Source of the DNA: Achromobacter aegrifaciens
GTDB taxonomy: Bacteria > Pseudomonadota > Gammaproteobacteria > Burkholderiales > Burkholderiaceae_B
Length of the DNA: 64,000 nt
Reading direction: 5' to 3'
NCBI RefSeq assembly: GCF_902859735.1
Contig: NZ_CADIJY010000005.1
Coordinates: 124,001 to 188,000, forward strand
Shown here: piece by piece, positions 46,189-57,017 of the stretch
Numbering within the stretch: position 1 is the first letter of the stretch
Layout of the letters: the number at the start of each line of letters is the position of its first letter
Made by a program: the position numbers and the translations under genes
Notes under the pieces: model-generated
What the model was told of the DNA's origin: nothing
Seen by the model: the letters and a program-made list of their open reading frames with translations, nothing else
The model's database searches: none

Positions 46189-47400
46189 TCAGTACTTGTC
46201 CGACGTCCCCGTCAGCGCCACCCCTATGCGCAGCAACGTGTAGGACACCGCGTCGACCCAGCGCCGCAGCCATCCCCGGCGCTGATACTCCAGTGGCCGG
46301 ATGAAGCGCCCGCCTTCCCGGATGGCGGTCTCCAGCCGTTCCTGCAGATCCCACGAGAATGGCTGGTCGTCCACCACCACGTTGGCTTCGCGCGCCAGCA
46401 GCAGGCTGAAGGGGTCGAGGTTGGACGAGCCCACCGTCGCCACGTTGTCGATGACCGCCACCTTGGCGTGCAGGTAGCTCGGCATGTATTCGTAGATCTC
46501 GATGCCGTCACGCAGCAGCTGGTCGTACAGCGAGCGCGTGGCGTGGTACTGCATGCGGTACTCGATCTTGCCCTGCAGCAAGAGGCGCACGCGCACGCCG
46601 CGCGCCGCAGCCTTGGCCAGCGCGCGGCGGAACTGGCGGCCGGGGAAGAAGTAGGCGTTGGCGATCAGGATGTCGCGGCGCGCATGCGCGATGCCGTATA
46701 GATAGGCGCGCTCGAAGGTCTGGCGAAAGCGCAGGTTGTCGCGCAGCACCAGCGCGGCGCGCAGGTCGCCACAGGGCGCCACGGAAGCGTGGCGCGGCTT
46801 GAGCAGCCGCATGCGGTTCCAGTCGCGCGGATGACGGCGCAGGCGCGCCCAGTTCAGCCGCACCCACAGCAGTTCCTGGGCATAGGCGGCCTCGGTGACC
46901 AGCGGCCCCTGCACCTGCACGGCGAAATCGAAGCGCGGCCCGGTGATGCCGTCCGTCGGATCGCGGTCATCGTAGTCGTCGATGATGTTGATGCCGCCGA
47001 TGAAGGCGATGCGCCCGTCGACCACAGTGACCTTGCGGTGCAGGCGGCGCAGCCGGCTGCGCGACGGAATGTAGCGCGCGAACCAGCGCGGCTCGGGACG
47101 GAAGATGCGGCACTGCGCGCCGGCGTTGGTCAAGCGCGTACGCAAGGGATCGACGAACTCTGCGCTGCCGAAGCCGTCGAGCACCACGCGCACCTTGACT
47201 CCGCGCCGCACGGCCGCCTCCAGGCAGTCCAACACCTGGGAACCGGTGCGGTCCGGGGTGAAGATGTAGGTTTCCAGGTGCACGCTGACCTGGGCGGCGT
47301 CGATGGCCGCGCACAGCGCCGGAAAGAAGTCGGAGCCGTTCTGGAGCAACCGGATATCGTTGCCCACCGTCCAGTCCAGCTTGGACTGCTCTGCCCTCAC
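46189..47400 (-). CDS. clsB: Phospholipase D-type cardiolipin synthase (ClsB-like)
   Basis: A 403-aa PLD-superfamily enzyme with two HKD motifs: LHRKVTVVDGRIAFIGGIN and LHAKVAVIDNVATVGSSNLD. It likely makes cardiolipin (or transfers phosphatidyl groups) at the inner membrane. E. coli ClsB is 413 aa and its gene also follows a ybhP gene, as here. No N-terminal membrane helices are present, in keeping with ClsB and not ClsA. The start is a GTG at 47400 that overlaps the stop of the upstream gene by 4 bp. Confidence 0.87.
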   Translation of the reverse strand: MRAEQSKLDWTVGNDIRLLQNGSDFFPALCAAIDAAQVSVHLETYIFTPDRTGSQVLDCLEAAVRRGVKVRVVLDGFGSAEFVDPLRTRLTNAGAQCRIFRPEPRWFARYIPSRSRLRRLHRKVTVVDGRIAFIGGINIIDDYDDRDPTDGITGPRFDFAVQVQGPLVTEAAYAQELLWVRLNWARLRRHPRDWNRMRLLKPRHASVAPCGDLRAALVLRDNLRFRQTFERAYLYGIAHARRDILIANAYFFPGRQFRRALAKAAARGVRVRLLLQGKIEYRMQYHATRSLYDQLLRDGIEIYEYMPSYLHAKVAVIDNVATVGSSNLDPFSLLLAREANVVVDDQPFSWDLQERLETAIREGGRFIRPLEYQRRGWLRRWVDAVSYTLLRIGVALTGTSDKY

Positions 47401-48263
47401 GGCAGTTCCAGCTCGGCCAGCAAGGGGGAATGATCGGAAAGCCTGGCCCATTCGCGGCCGCGCAACACGCGCGCGCTGCGCACGGCAAAGCCGCGCTGGT
47501 AGATGCGGTCCAGACGGAACCAGGGGAACACCGCGGGGAAGGTGCGGGGCGGCGGCAGCAGCAGGCGCGAATTGCCATCCATGCCGAGTTGATTGGTGCG
47601 TTCCATGACGGACACGCCGCTATTGGGCAGCCCGCGCAGCGCGTTGCTCAGCCGTTTGACGGAGTCGCGCAGGCGCGGCAATTCGCCGCCATGGCTGCGC
47701 GGGGCATGCGAGAACACTTCATACAGGCCCAGCTGCTGCACGAACAGGGGCGCCAGACGGTCGCCCCAGTCGTTGAAATCACCCGCGATGAGGATCGGCT
47801 CACCGTCCGGCACCATGCGGCGGATGCGCTCGGTCAGCGCCAGGATCTGGCGGCTGCGGCTGCCGGCGAACAAGCCCAGGTGCACGACGAAGCAATGCAC
47901 CGCGCGCCCGCCCAGTTCTATGCGCGCGTGCAACAGCCCGCGCTGCTCCAGCCGGTGGTCGGAGATGTCCAGGTTTTCGTGGTCGAGAATAGGGAAACGC
48001 GACAACAGCGCGTTGCCGTGGTCCGTCTCATGGCGGATGGCATTGCGGCCGTAGGCCACGTCCAGCCGCAAGGCGGCGGCAAGCGATTCGTGCTGTGCGT
48101 CGAGCAGGGATTTCTGCTCATTGCGGCCCTGGACTTCCTGTAGGAAGACCAGATCCGGACGCAGGCCATACAGGCCCAGACGCAATTCGTTCAGGGAGTC
48201 GCGCCGGCCCAATGCCGAGCGGCCCTTATGTATGTTGTAGCTGACGACGCGGATGAGCGACAT
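47397..48263 (-). CDS. Endonuclease/exonuclease/phosphatase-family protein (YbhP-like)
   Basis: A 288-aa metal-dependent phosphoesterase fold. The signatures are VVSYNIHKGRSALGRRD, VFLQEVQGRNEQ (catalytic Glu), LIAGDFNDWGDRL and the terminal LSDHSPLLAELEL. Members cut DNA, phosphoinositides or sphingomyelin. The YbhP branch, always near clsB, is of unknown substrate and may act on lipids. No signal peptide is seen. It is translationally coupled to the clsB-like gene. Confidence 0.88.
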   Translation of the reverse strand: MSLIRVVSYNIHKGRSALGRRDSLNELRLGLYGLRPDLVFLQEVQGRNEQKSLLDAQHESLAAALRLDVAYGRNAIRHETDHGNALLSRFPILDHENLDISDHRLEQRGLLHARIELGGRAVHCFVVHLGLFAGSRSRQILALTERIRRMVPDGEPILIAGDFNDWGDRLAPLFVQQLGLYEVFSHAPRSHGGELPRLRDSVKRLSNALRGLPNSGVSVMERTNQLGMDGNSRLLLPPPRTFPAVFPWFRLDRIYQRGFAVRSARVLRGREWARLSDHSPLLAELELP

Positions 48264-48511
48264 GGAAAATGGCGCCTTTCAAAACTGGGGAACCACCGGC
48301 CGCAGCAAAAAAAGCAGCCCGGCCAGCACCGCCCACAAGCAGGCGGCGTTTGCCAGATTACTCCAATTCAGAAGACAGTTCCTGCGCTTGCGGCGCACGC
48401 CCCTGCCCTCCAGGAACAACAACTTTCACTGCTCAATCGAGGCGCGAACCCCGCAAGCAAACAACGCCCCCCAAGCCGGGCTGCACGGATCCGGCTCCGC
48501 CGGTCCGTAGC

Positions 48512-48546
48512 GGCGCCCCCCTGGGGGGGAAGCGCCTACGGCGCTT
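48512..48546. repeat. Overlapping GC-rich hairpins, terminator or repeat element
   Basis: Two alternative stems: GGCGC...GCGCC around a C6TG7 core (48512-48535) and AAGCGCC-TAC-GGCGCTT (48530-48546), followed by seven G. It lies 10 bp past the aspS stop in the ~290-bp gap before the YbhP-like gene. On the aspS (minus) side the runs of C give no U tail. It resembles dispersed C/G-run hairpins of this bacterial group. Confidence 0.4.
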
Positions 48547-48555
48547 CGGGGGGGA

Positions 48556-50343
<1,788 letters not shown>

Positions 50344-50383
50344 GCGGGGGACTCCGTTTATGTGCTTGGTTATAGCGTAAGGG

Positions 50384-51055
50384 TTACAAATCGGCGCGAG
50401 GCGTGTCTTGCACGCCGGGAGCCGGGACGGGCGCGGCCGGCCGGTCCGCGGGCGTCGCCGCCTGGACCGGGGCGACCACGCCCATGGAAACGATGTACTT
50501 CAATGCCGCGTCCACGCTCATCTGAAGATCCATGACGTCAGCGCGCGGAACCATCAGGAAAAAGCCGGACGTGGGATTCGGCGTGGTCGGCACGTACACG
50601 CTGATGTGATCGCCGGGAAGCCGGTCGGCCACTTCGCCGCTGGGCGTGCCGGTAACGAAAGCGATGGTCCAGCTGCCGGCGCGCGGATACTGCACCAGCA
50701 CCGCGCGGCGGAACGCCTGACCATTCGGAGCAAGCACGGTATCGCTGACCTGCTTGACCGAGTTGTAGATCGAACGCACCAGCGGTATGCGTCCCAGCAG
50801 GTTTTCCCACTGGTCCACCATGGTGCGGCCGATCAGGTTGGCGGCGAATACGCCCGTCAGAAGCACCACCACGATGACCAGGACGAAGCGGAAGCCGGGG
50901 ATGTCGATGCCGAACAGCGATTCGGACGACAGGAAGCCGGGCACGAACCCTTCGAGGGTCGCGACCAGCAAGCCCAGCACCCACACCGTGATGACCAGGG
51001 GAACCCAGATCAGCAGGCCGGTGATGAAGTACTTCTTGATGACGCGCATACGCAT
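50384..51055 (-). CDS. DUF502 family membrane protein
   Basis: A 223-aa protein with two N-terminal membrane helices ([20 protein letters not shown] and [20 protein letters not shown]) and a conserved soluble part ([20 protein letters not shown], later [17 protein letters not shown]). The family is widespread and of unknown function. A low-complexity Pro/Ala tail ends the protein. Starts at 51055 and 51049 are both possible. It is 10 bp downstream of the fmdB-like gene and 40 bp upstream of aspS, so the three are probably one transcript. Confidence 0.88.
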   Translation of the reverse strand: MRMRVIKKYFITGLLIWVPLVITVWVLGLLVATLEGFVPGFLSSESLFGIDIPGFRFVLVIVVVLLTGVFAANLIGRTMVDQWENLLGRIPLVRSIYNSVKQVSDTVLAPNGQAFRRAVLVQYPRAGSWTIAFVTGTPSGEVADRLPGDHISVYVPTTPNPTSGFFLMVPRADVMDLQMSVDAALKYIVSMGVVAPVQAATPADRPAAPVPAPGVQDTPRADL

Positions 51056-51065
51056 CGCGTGTGCT

Positions 51066-51374
51066 CTAGGATGCGGCGCTACCGGCTGCAGGCGTCGCCG
51101 GGGCGGCCGGAGCTGCGGGCGCGGCTGCGGCTGCGGGCGCGGCGCTTTCAGCCGGGGCCGGCGTGCTGGCCGAGGCCGAACCGCCGCTGCCGTTGCCGCG
51201 GAAGTCCGTGACATACCAGCCGGAGCCCTTGAGCTGGAACCCAGCCGCGGTCACCTGCTTGGAGAACGTGCTTTCGCCACATTCGGGGCAAACCGAAAGC
51301 GGCGCATCGGAAATCTTCTGCAAGACGTCTTTGGCATGGCCGCAGGCGCTGCACTTGTAAGCGTAAATGGGCAT
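51066..51374 (-). CDS. FmdB-family zinc ribbon protein
   Basis: A 102-aa protein beginning PIYAYKCSACGHAKDVLQKI with a second knuckle CPECGESTFSKQ, giving the four-Cys FmdB zinc ribbon (~1-45). Next comes GFQLKGSGWYVTDFR, the conserved FmdB tail, and then an Ala/Pro-rich low-complexity end. Named after a putative formamidase regulator, but its function in bacteria is not established. First gene of the fmdB-DUF502-aspS group; ~230 bp separate it from the antiporter stop. Confidence 0.9.
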   Translation of the reverse strand: MPIYAYKCSACGHAKDVLQKISDAPLSVCPECGESTFSKQVTAAGFQLKGSGWYVTDFRGNGSGGSASASTPAPAESAAPAAAAAPAAPAAPATPAAGSAAS

Positions 51375-51604
51375 CTAGGGCTCCCAGGCGCGGGCCCGGC
51401 ATATCAAGAGCCGCTGTCGCCGGACGCAATGTCCGGGGCCGGATCGGGTCGCAAGACCTGGTCCGAACGGAAAGCGGCGGGTGGGCGAGGCCGGAAAAAA
51501 TACGGGAAAGTCTTGAATTTTAGCGGTTTTTCGTGAACGGCCGGTGTCCGGCCCCGGCGGCCCGCCTTGGGCGGCGCCTCAGGGGCATCCCGAGGGCCGT
51601 CTCC

Positions 51605-52888
51605 CTAGACAGGAAGCAGGAACATGACCGCCGCCACCAGGGTCGGCGCCAGGGCCGACAGGAACAGCCGCCCCGACGAAATGCTGCCGTCCGGGAAGTG
51701 GTTCTTCAGGATGGCGAAGCCAGCCGGGTTGGGCGCATTGGCGATCACCGTCAGCCCGCCGCCCGTGACCGCGCCGGCCACCAGCATGTAGCGCCAGGCC
51801 TCGCTGGTGCCTTCGACCAGCGAACCCAGGTAGGTCAGCGCGGCGTTGTCGGTGATGGCGGTGAGCGCGGTAGCGCCCCAGAACAGCACGAAAGGTTCAA
51901 GCCCGCCCAGCAGGTCCTGCAGCCACCACTTCTGCAGGCCGCCCAGCACCACCAGCCCGGCCAGGAAGAAGCCGACCATCAGGCCTTCCTTGATCATCAG
52001 GCGGCTCTGGTGGCGCTTGTAGGCTTCGGCAAAGCCGATGAACATCATCAACAGGCCCAGGAAGATGGCCGGATGATGCGCGCTGAGCACCACGGCGACC
52101 AGGAAGACCAGGTGCACCAGCATGACCAGCAGCGGCACCGGCCCGCGCGCATCGCCGCCTTCGGGCGCGTCGACGCCGCCGCCCGTGCCCACCGAGCGCT
52201 CCAGCAGCGCCTTGCGGCAGATGAAGGTCAACAGCGCCGCATTCAGGCAGACGGCAATCGCGGCGCGCCAGCCGAAATGCTGCACCATGAAGGTGGAGTC
52301 CCAGCCGAAGGTGGAGGCCACCATCAGCACGGGCGGCGCGGCATAGGAAGTCAGCACGCCGCCGATGGAGACGTTGACGAACAGCACGCCCAGCGTCAGG
52401 TATTTGAAGCCCGCGCGCCCGCTGCTGCGGAAATAGGCGTCGCGCAGCAGAATGGCAGCCAGCGTCATCGCGGCGGGTTCGGTGATGAAGGAGCCGCCCA
52501 ACGGCACCAGCGACATCACGACAAAAAAAGTGGCGAGTTCGCGCGGCAGCGGCAGCACGCGCGCCACCAGGCGCACCAGCGTCCCCACCAGTTCCAATAT
52601 AGGCCGGCTGGCCGCCACCACCATGATCACGAAGACGAACAGCGGCTCGGTGAAGTTGCGCGTGTCCATGTACTCGATGGCATGCGAGGGGCCGGCCAGC
52701 GCCGCCATCGCCACGATCAGCACGAAGGCCCAGACGCCGAACACGGCCTCGACTTCGGAGAACAGATGCCAGAAGCCCGCATGCGGTCCGCCACGGTGCG
52801 CGAGCCGCGCGAAGAACGGAACCGAGAAGGTATGAAGAACCGCCACGGCGAACAGGAGGGTGGCGATGACTTCAAGTGTCTGGGGCAT
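51605..52888 (-). CDS. Putative Na+/H+ antiporter family membrane protein
   Basis: A 427-aa polytopic protein with about twelve helices. Features include PLGGSFITEPAAMTLAAILL, GVLFVNVSIGGVLTSYAAPP and the later TALTAITDNAALTYLGSLVE plus GGGLTVIANAPNPAGFAIL, which resemble the NhaD/arsenite-permease-like ion transporter superfamily and the family often named putative Na+/H+ antiporter. The ion specificity is unproven. The ATG at 52888 is preferred over a longer frame because the first helix begins directly after it. No operon partner is obvious. Confidence 0.82.
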   Translation of the reverse strand: MPQTLEVIATLLFAVAVLHTFSVPFFARLAHRGGPHAGFWHLFSEVEAVFGVWAFVLIVAMAALAGPSHAIEYMDTRNFTEPLFVFVIMVVAASRPILELVGTLVRLVARVLPLPRELATFFVVMSLVPLGGSFITEPAAMTLAAILLRDAYFRSSGRAGFKYLTLGVLFVNVSIGGVLTSYAAPPVLMVASTFGWDSTFMVQHFGWRAAIAVCLNAALLTFICRKALLERSVGTGGGVDAPEGGDARGPVPLLVMLVHLVFLVAVVLSAHHPAIFLGLLMMFIGFAEAYKRHQSRLMIKEGLMVGFFLAGLVVLGGLQKWWLQDLLGGLEPFVLFWGATALTAITDNAALTYLGSLVEGTSEAWRYMLVAGAVTGGGLTVIANAPNPAGFAILKNHFPDGSISSGRLFLSALAPTLVAAVMFLLPV

Positions 52889-53048
52889 GTAAACGACTTC
52901 CGGAAGAGGGATACGACAGCGCGGACGCCGCCCGGCGGGCCTGCGGGACAAGGGTCGCAATATAGCGCAAGGCCCTTGCCGTGTAACGCAGGGTCAACAC
53001 CAAGGCGCGCACGTCCGCGCCGCTATTCCCGCGGGTCTTGCGCGCTGG

Positions 53049-54545
53049 TCAATGCGTCCTGCGCGCATGCCGGAACGGCAGCAGCCGCAGGTCCAGCGCC
53101 GCGGGGCCGGGCGCGTCGACGTCGATGATCGCAGCGCACAGCGGCAGGAAGGCCGCTCGGAAGTGGTTCTTGGCCTTCACGCACAGCAGCCGCACCTGAT
53201 CGAGATCGACGCCATGCAAGGTGAAGAAGCCCGGATCGTTGGCCGGCGCCACCAGCTCGGTGACGATGACCTGCACATTGGGCCTGTCGCGCAGCGACAG
53301 CAGCGCGGTGCGGCCGCAGCTCGTGCGCACGCCCGTTTCCATCGGACCCGTATTGCTGAATTCGCCATCGGTGTAGCGTTCGACCCGGAACGCCGCACGC
53401 ACCGGCGCGCCGAAATCGCGGCTCACGCGGCCGCCCAGTTCCAGTTCGCAGTCGCCGCCCAAGCCCGCTTCGTGCGCGCGCTGCACTGCCTCCGGATCCG
53501 CGAAACTGGCGAACACGCAAGGCAGGTCGATCGACGCATCCAGCAAGGCGCGGAACAGCGCCGGCGTGTCGCACACGCCTCCCGACAAGGGGTTGTCGCC
53601 CGGGTCGGTGACGGCCACCAGGCCGCCCGCGCGCGCCGCTTCCACGGCTTGCGCCAATCCCTGTTGCGGCGTCGGCAAGGTGACCGCAAACGCGGGCTCC
53701 AGACGCCGCATCGCCGCCTTCATGGTTTCGGCCACGGCCTGCGCCCGCGCGCCGGCGGCATCGCGAGTCATGTCGGCCACCACCAGCACCGATGCCCCGG
53801 TATCGACGGTGTCCGCATACGGAAAGCCGCCAAACACCGAGACTTCGACCACGCCCTCGCCGCACTGGACTGCCGCGAGATCCTGCAATTCGCGCATGGG
53901 CCCGGCATCGGTGCGCATGTTGAAGCTGGACAACAGCAGGTCCGGCTTGGCCACCAGCACCCGCGGCGACAGCGTGCCGGCCTGCGTGCGCAGCAACATA
54001 TCAAGCACGCGGCTCGCCGCCTCGCGCATGTCTATGTGGGGATAGGTCTTGTAGCCGCTGGCGCAGTCCAGCAGGCCGCCCAGCTCAGGGGCCAGGTTGG
54101 CGTGCAGGTCGAAGCTCGCGCCCAGGGGCACGTCGGGCAACAAGGCCCGCACGGCCCGCACGAAATCCAGATCGGGTGTCTGGCGCAGGTCGGTGATGGC
54201 GGCGCCATGCAGCGACAGGTAGACGGCGTCCCAGCCATCCTCGTCCGCGGCCAGTCCGGCCAGCACCTCTTCGGTAAAGGCACGGTGCACGGCGTCGTCT
54301 ATCGGCCCGCCAGGCAGAGCGGACGCGCAGCGCAAGGCCACGACCTCCCAGTCCGGATGCGCGCGGGCGAACTCGGCCACTTCGCCCAGTTCGGTGGCCG
54401 TGCCGGCGGCGGCGGCCAGGGCGTCGCCGCCCTTGCGCCACTCGCGTCGTTCGAAATCCGCCATGGTGCAGGGCGCCGGACAGAAGGCGTTGCCTTCGTA
54501 CCAGAAGCGCGCCACCGCCAGCCTTTTCTTCGTGCGCTTGCCCAT
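53049..54545 (-). CDS. M81-family metallopeptidase (MlrC-like)
   Basis: A 498-aa protein matching the MlrC layout: N-terminal domain with ARFWYEGNAFCPAPCTMADF, the zinc-site region LSLHGAAITDLRQTPD and GASFDLHANLAPELGGLLD, KTYPHIDMREAASR, and a C-terminal domain (~320-498). MlrC of Sphingomonas degrades the linear tetrapeptide of microcystin; most relatives sit beside transporters in catabolic clusters and have unknown amide substrates. It is 12 bp downstream of a Bug receptor gene and probably cotranscribed with it, so the receptor's ligand may be its substrate. Confidence 0.87.
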   Translation of the reverse strand: MGKRTKKRLAVARFWYEGNAFCPAPCTMADFERREWRKGGDALAAAAGTATELGEVAEFARAHPDWEVVALRCASALPGGPIDDAVHRAFTEEVLAGLAADEDGWDAVYLSLHGAAITDLRQTPDLDFVRAVRALLPDVPLGASFDLHANLAPELGGLLDCASGYKTYPHIDMREAASRVLDMLLRTQAGTLSPRVLVAKPDLLLSSFNMRTDAGPMRELQDLAAVQCGEGVVEVSVFGGFPYADTVDTGASVLVVADMTRDAAGARAQAVAETMKAAMRRLEPAFAVTLPTPQQGLAQAVEAARAGGLVAVTDPGDNPLSGGVCDTPALFRALLDASIDLPCVFASFADPEAVQRAHEAGLGGDCELELGGRVSRDFGAPVRAAFRVERYTDGEFSNTGPMETGVRTSCGRTALLSLRDRPNVQVIVTELVAPANDPGFFTLHGVDLDQVRLLCVKAKNHFRAAFLPLCAAIIDVDAPGPAALDLRLLPFRHARRTH

Positions 54546-54557
54546 GCGTTTCCCCGC

Positions 54558-55538
54558 TTATTCCGGACGGATGTCGGTGCCTTCGATCAGGACGCGGTAC
54601 TTCTCGCGCTCCGTCTGCAGATGCTGCGCCAAGGCTTGCGGCGTGCCGCCCATGGGCTGCGCGGCCAAGGCGGCCAACCGTTCGCGCGTGGCGGGCGCAT
54701 CCAGCACCCGCTGGGCGGCGGCGTTCAGTTTGTCGATGACGGGCTGCGGCGTGCCGGCCGGCGCCATCACCACGAACCACGAGGTCAGTTCGAATCCCGG
54801 CACGGACTGCGCAATGGCGGCCACGCCCGGCGCGGCGGCCACTGGTTGGGCCGAGGTCACGCCCAGCGCCACCAGCTTGCCCGCCTTGATCAGCGGCAAG
54901 GCGGTGGGCAGGTTGTCGGCCGACAGGTCGATCTGGCCCCCCAGCAGGTCATTGTTGGCCTGGCTGGCGCCCTTGTACGGCACATGGCGGATGTCCACCT
55001 TGCCCATGCGCTTGATCATCTCCAGCGCCAGATGGCCCGAGCTGCCCACGCCGGGCGATCCCCAGTTCAGGCGGCCGGGCTCGGCGCGCGCGGTACGCAG
55101 CAGGTCGTCCATGTTCTTCAGGCCAGAGCCGGGATGCGTCAGCACCACGTTGGGCACCTGCGCCACGTAGGCGACCGGCGCGAAGTCCTTGGCCGGGTCG
55201 TAGCCGATCTTCTTGTAGACGTAGGCGTTGATGATCTGCGTGCCGGGCGTGCCCAGCAGCAAGGTGTAGCCGTCCGGCTGTGCATGCGCCACCTCGGACG
55301 CGCCCAGGCTGCCGCCCGCGCCGGCCTTGTTGACCACCACCACGGACTGGCCGAGCTCCGCGCCGAGGCCTTCGGCCATCAGGCGGCCCAGCAAGTCGGT
55401 CGTGCCGCCAGCGGCGAACGGCACCACCAGGCGCACCGGCTGCTCCGGCCAGGCGGCGCTGGCCGGAGCAGCCGCGCCCAACGCGGCAGCCGCCGCAATC
55501 CCGAAAGTCCAACGACGCAACAGATGGGAAAACTTCAT
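54558..55538 (-). CDS. Bug-family tripartite tricarboxylate transporter substrate-binding protein
   Basis: A 326-aa periplasmic receptor with a Sec signal peptide (cleavage near PASAA-WPEQ, ~residue 29). The Bug signatures are VRLVVPFAAGGTTDLLGRLM, AGAGGSLGASEVAHAQPDGY and VPYKGASQANNDLLGGQIDL. Bordetella-type genomes carry very many such receptors, usually without adjacent TctA/TctB genes, as here. Ligands are commonly carboxylates or amides. It is divergent from the aminotransferase with a 121-bp AT-rich control region between. Confidence 0.92.
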   Translation of the reverse strand: MKFSHLLRRWTFGIAAAAALGAAAPASAAWPEQPVRLVVPFAAGGTTDLLGRLMAEGLGAELGQSVVVVNKAGAGGSLGASEVAHAQPDGYTLLLGTPGTQIINAYVYKKIGYDPAKDFAPVAYVAQVPNVVLTHPGSGLKNMDDLLRTARAEPGRLNWGSPGVGSSGHLALEMIKRMGKVDIRHVPYKGASQANNDLLGGQIDLSADNLPTALPLIKAGKLVALGVTSAQPVAAAPGVAAIAQSVPGFELTSWFVVMAPAGTPQPVIDKLNAAAQRVLDAPATRERLAALAAQPMGGTPQALAQHLQTEREKYRVLIEGTDIRPE

Positions 55539-55587
55539 GACGCCCCCTTGAGCGAATGATGACGATGCAACGGCCTACGTGGCAATA

Positions 55588-55643
55588 AAACCGTTTGGTT
55601 TATTTTTACAACAAATATACCATGTGTTTTATTTGACAAACCA
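55588..55643. promoter_or_regulatory. AT-rich divergent control region with repeated elements
   Basis: Between the divergent Bug and aminotransferase genes lies a markedly AT-rich patch. It contains a palindrome AAACC-GTTT-GGTTT (55588-55601), and two similar direct elements (about 55599-55615 and 55627-55643, each a TTTATTT-like block followed by ACAA/GACAAAC). A weak plus-strand promoter pair TTGGTT (55595) and TACCAT (55618) has 17-bp spacing. The RpiR-type regulator encoded downstream is the likely binder (inference). Confidence 0.4.
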
Positions 55644-55659
55644 CACCACTCACGACGCC

Positions 55660-56991
55660 ATGAGCCGCATCATCCATCGCAACTCCAGCCCCCTGCCCAT
55701 CGCCATCAAGGGCGAAGGCAGCTTCATCGTCGACCAGGAAGGCCGACGCTACTTCGACGCCTCGGGCGGCGCGGCGGTCTCGTGCCTGGGACACGCTCAC
55801 CCCGAAGTGCGCGCCGCGGCCGTCGCGCAGCTCGACGCGCTGGAATACGCGCACACCAGCTTCTTCACCACCCCGGCCGCCGAAGAACTGGCCGATCTCC
55901 TGGCGGCCAACAGCCCGGCGGGCCTGGGCAACGCCTACTTCGTTTCGGGCGGTTCGGAAGCGGTCGAGACCGCCCTGAAGATGGCGCACCAGTACCACGT
56001 CGAGCGCGGCGAGCCCGGGCGCTACCGCTACATCGCACGGCGCCAGAGCTATCACGGCAACACGCTGGCGGCCTTGTCGGTGGGCGGCAACGCCGGCCGC
56101 CGCGCGCTGTACCAGCCCGTGTTGATCGAAAGCCATCACGTCTCGCCCTGCTTTGCCCTGCACTACCGCGAAGCCGGGGAAAGCGACGAGCAATACACCG
56201 ACCGCCTGGCGGCGGAACTGGACGCAGAGATCCTGCGGCTGGGTCCGAACACGGTGTCCGCGTTCATCGCGGAAACCGTGGTCGGCGCCACTGCGGGGAC
56301 GGTCGCGCCGGTACCGGGCTACTTTCGCAAGATCCGCCAGGTGTGCGACCGCCATGGCGTGCTCTTGATCCTGGACGAGGTCATGTGCGGGCTGGGCCGC
56401 ACCGGCAGTTATCACGCCTTCGAGCAGGAAGGCGTGGTGCCGGATCTGCTGACGCTGGCCAAGGGTCTGGGCGGCGGTTATGTGCCTATCGGCGCCGTGC
56501 TGGCGCACGACCGCGTCATCGGCGCCATCAACGCGGGCTCGGGCTCGTTCCAGCACGGCTACACCTACGTCGGCCATCCGGTGGCTTGCGCCGCGGCGCT
56601 GGCAGTGCAGCGCATCGTGCTGCGCGACAAGCTGGTGGCGCGCGTCGCCGACATGGGCGCGCAGTTCGGCGCCATGCTGGCAGCGCGCCTGGAACGACAC
56701 CCGCACGTCGCCGACATCCGCGGCCGGGGCATGTTCTGGAGCGTGGAGCTGGCCGAGGATCCCGGCAGCCTGCGCGCGTTCGCGCCGCAGCGCCGCCTGC
56801 ATGCGCGCATCAAGACGCAGGCGCGCGAACTGGGCCTGCTGTGCTATCCGGGCGGCGGCACCATAGACGGCAAGCTTGGCGACCACGTGCTGCTGGCGCC
56901 GCCCTACCTCAGCACGGCCGATGAACTGGCCTTCGCGGTGGACGCGCTGGCCCGCGCCATCGACCTGGCGCTGGCGGACGATGCGCCATAA
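55660..56991 (+). CDS. Class-III PLP-dependent aminotransferase
   Basis: A 443-aa omega-type aminotransferase. The cofactor Asp is in LLILDEVMCGLGRTG and the Schiff-base Lys in LLTLAKGLGGGYVPIGAVLA; GSEAVETALKMAHQYHVERG and YHGNTLAALSVGG are further family blocks. Such enzymes transfer amino groups between omega-amines or amino acids and pyruvate or 2-oxoglutarate; the substrate here is unknown. The start at 55660 gives MSRIIHRNSSPLP. It is divergent from the Bug/MlrC pair and 26 bp before the regulator, forming a small catabolic locus. Confidence 0.92.
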   Translation: MSRIIHRNSSPLPIAIKGEGSFIVDQEGRRYFDASGGAAVSCLGHAHPEVRAAAVAQLDALEYAHTSFFTTPAAEELADLLAANSPAGLGNAYFVSGGSEAVETALKMAHQYHVERGEPGRYRYIARRQSYHGNTLAALSVGGNAGRRALYQPVLIESHHVSPCFALHYREAGESDEQYTDRLAAELDAEILRLGPNTVSAFIAETVVGATAGTVAPVPGYFRKIRQVCDRHGVLLILDEVMCGLGRTGSYHAFEQEGVVPDLLTLAKGLGGGYVPIGAVLAHDRVIGAINAGSGSFQHGYTYVGHPVACAAALAVQRIVLRDKLVARVADMGAQFGAMLAARLERHPHVADIRGRGMFWSVELAEDPGSLRAFAPQRRLHARIKTQARELGLLCYPGGGTIDGKLGDHVLLAPPYLSTADELAFAVDALARAIDLALADDAP

Positions 56992-57017
56992 TACGCGGCA
57001 CCTTACCCGGAGCGCAG

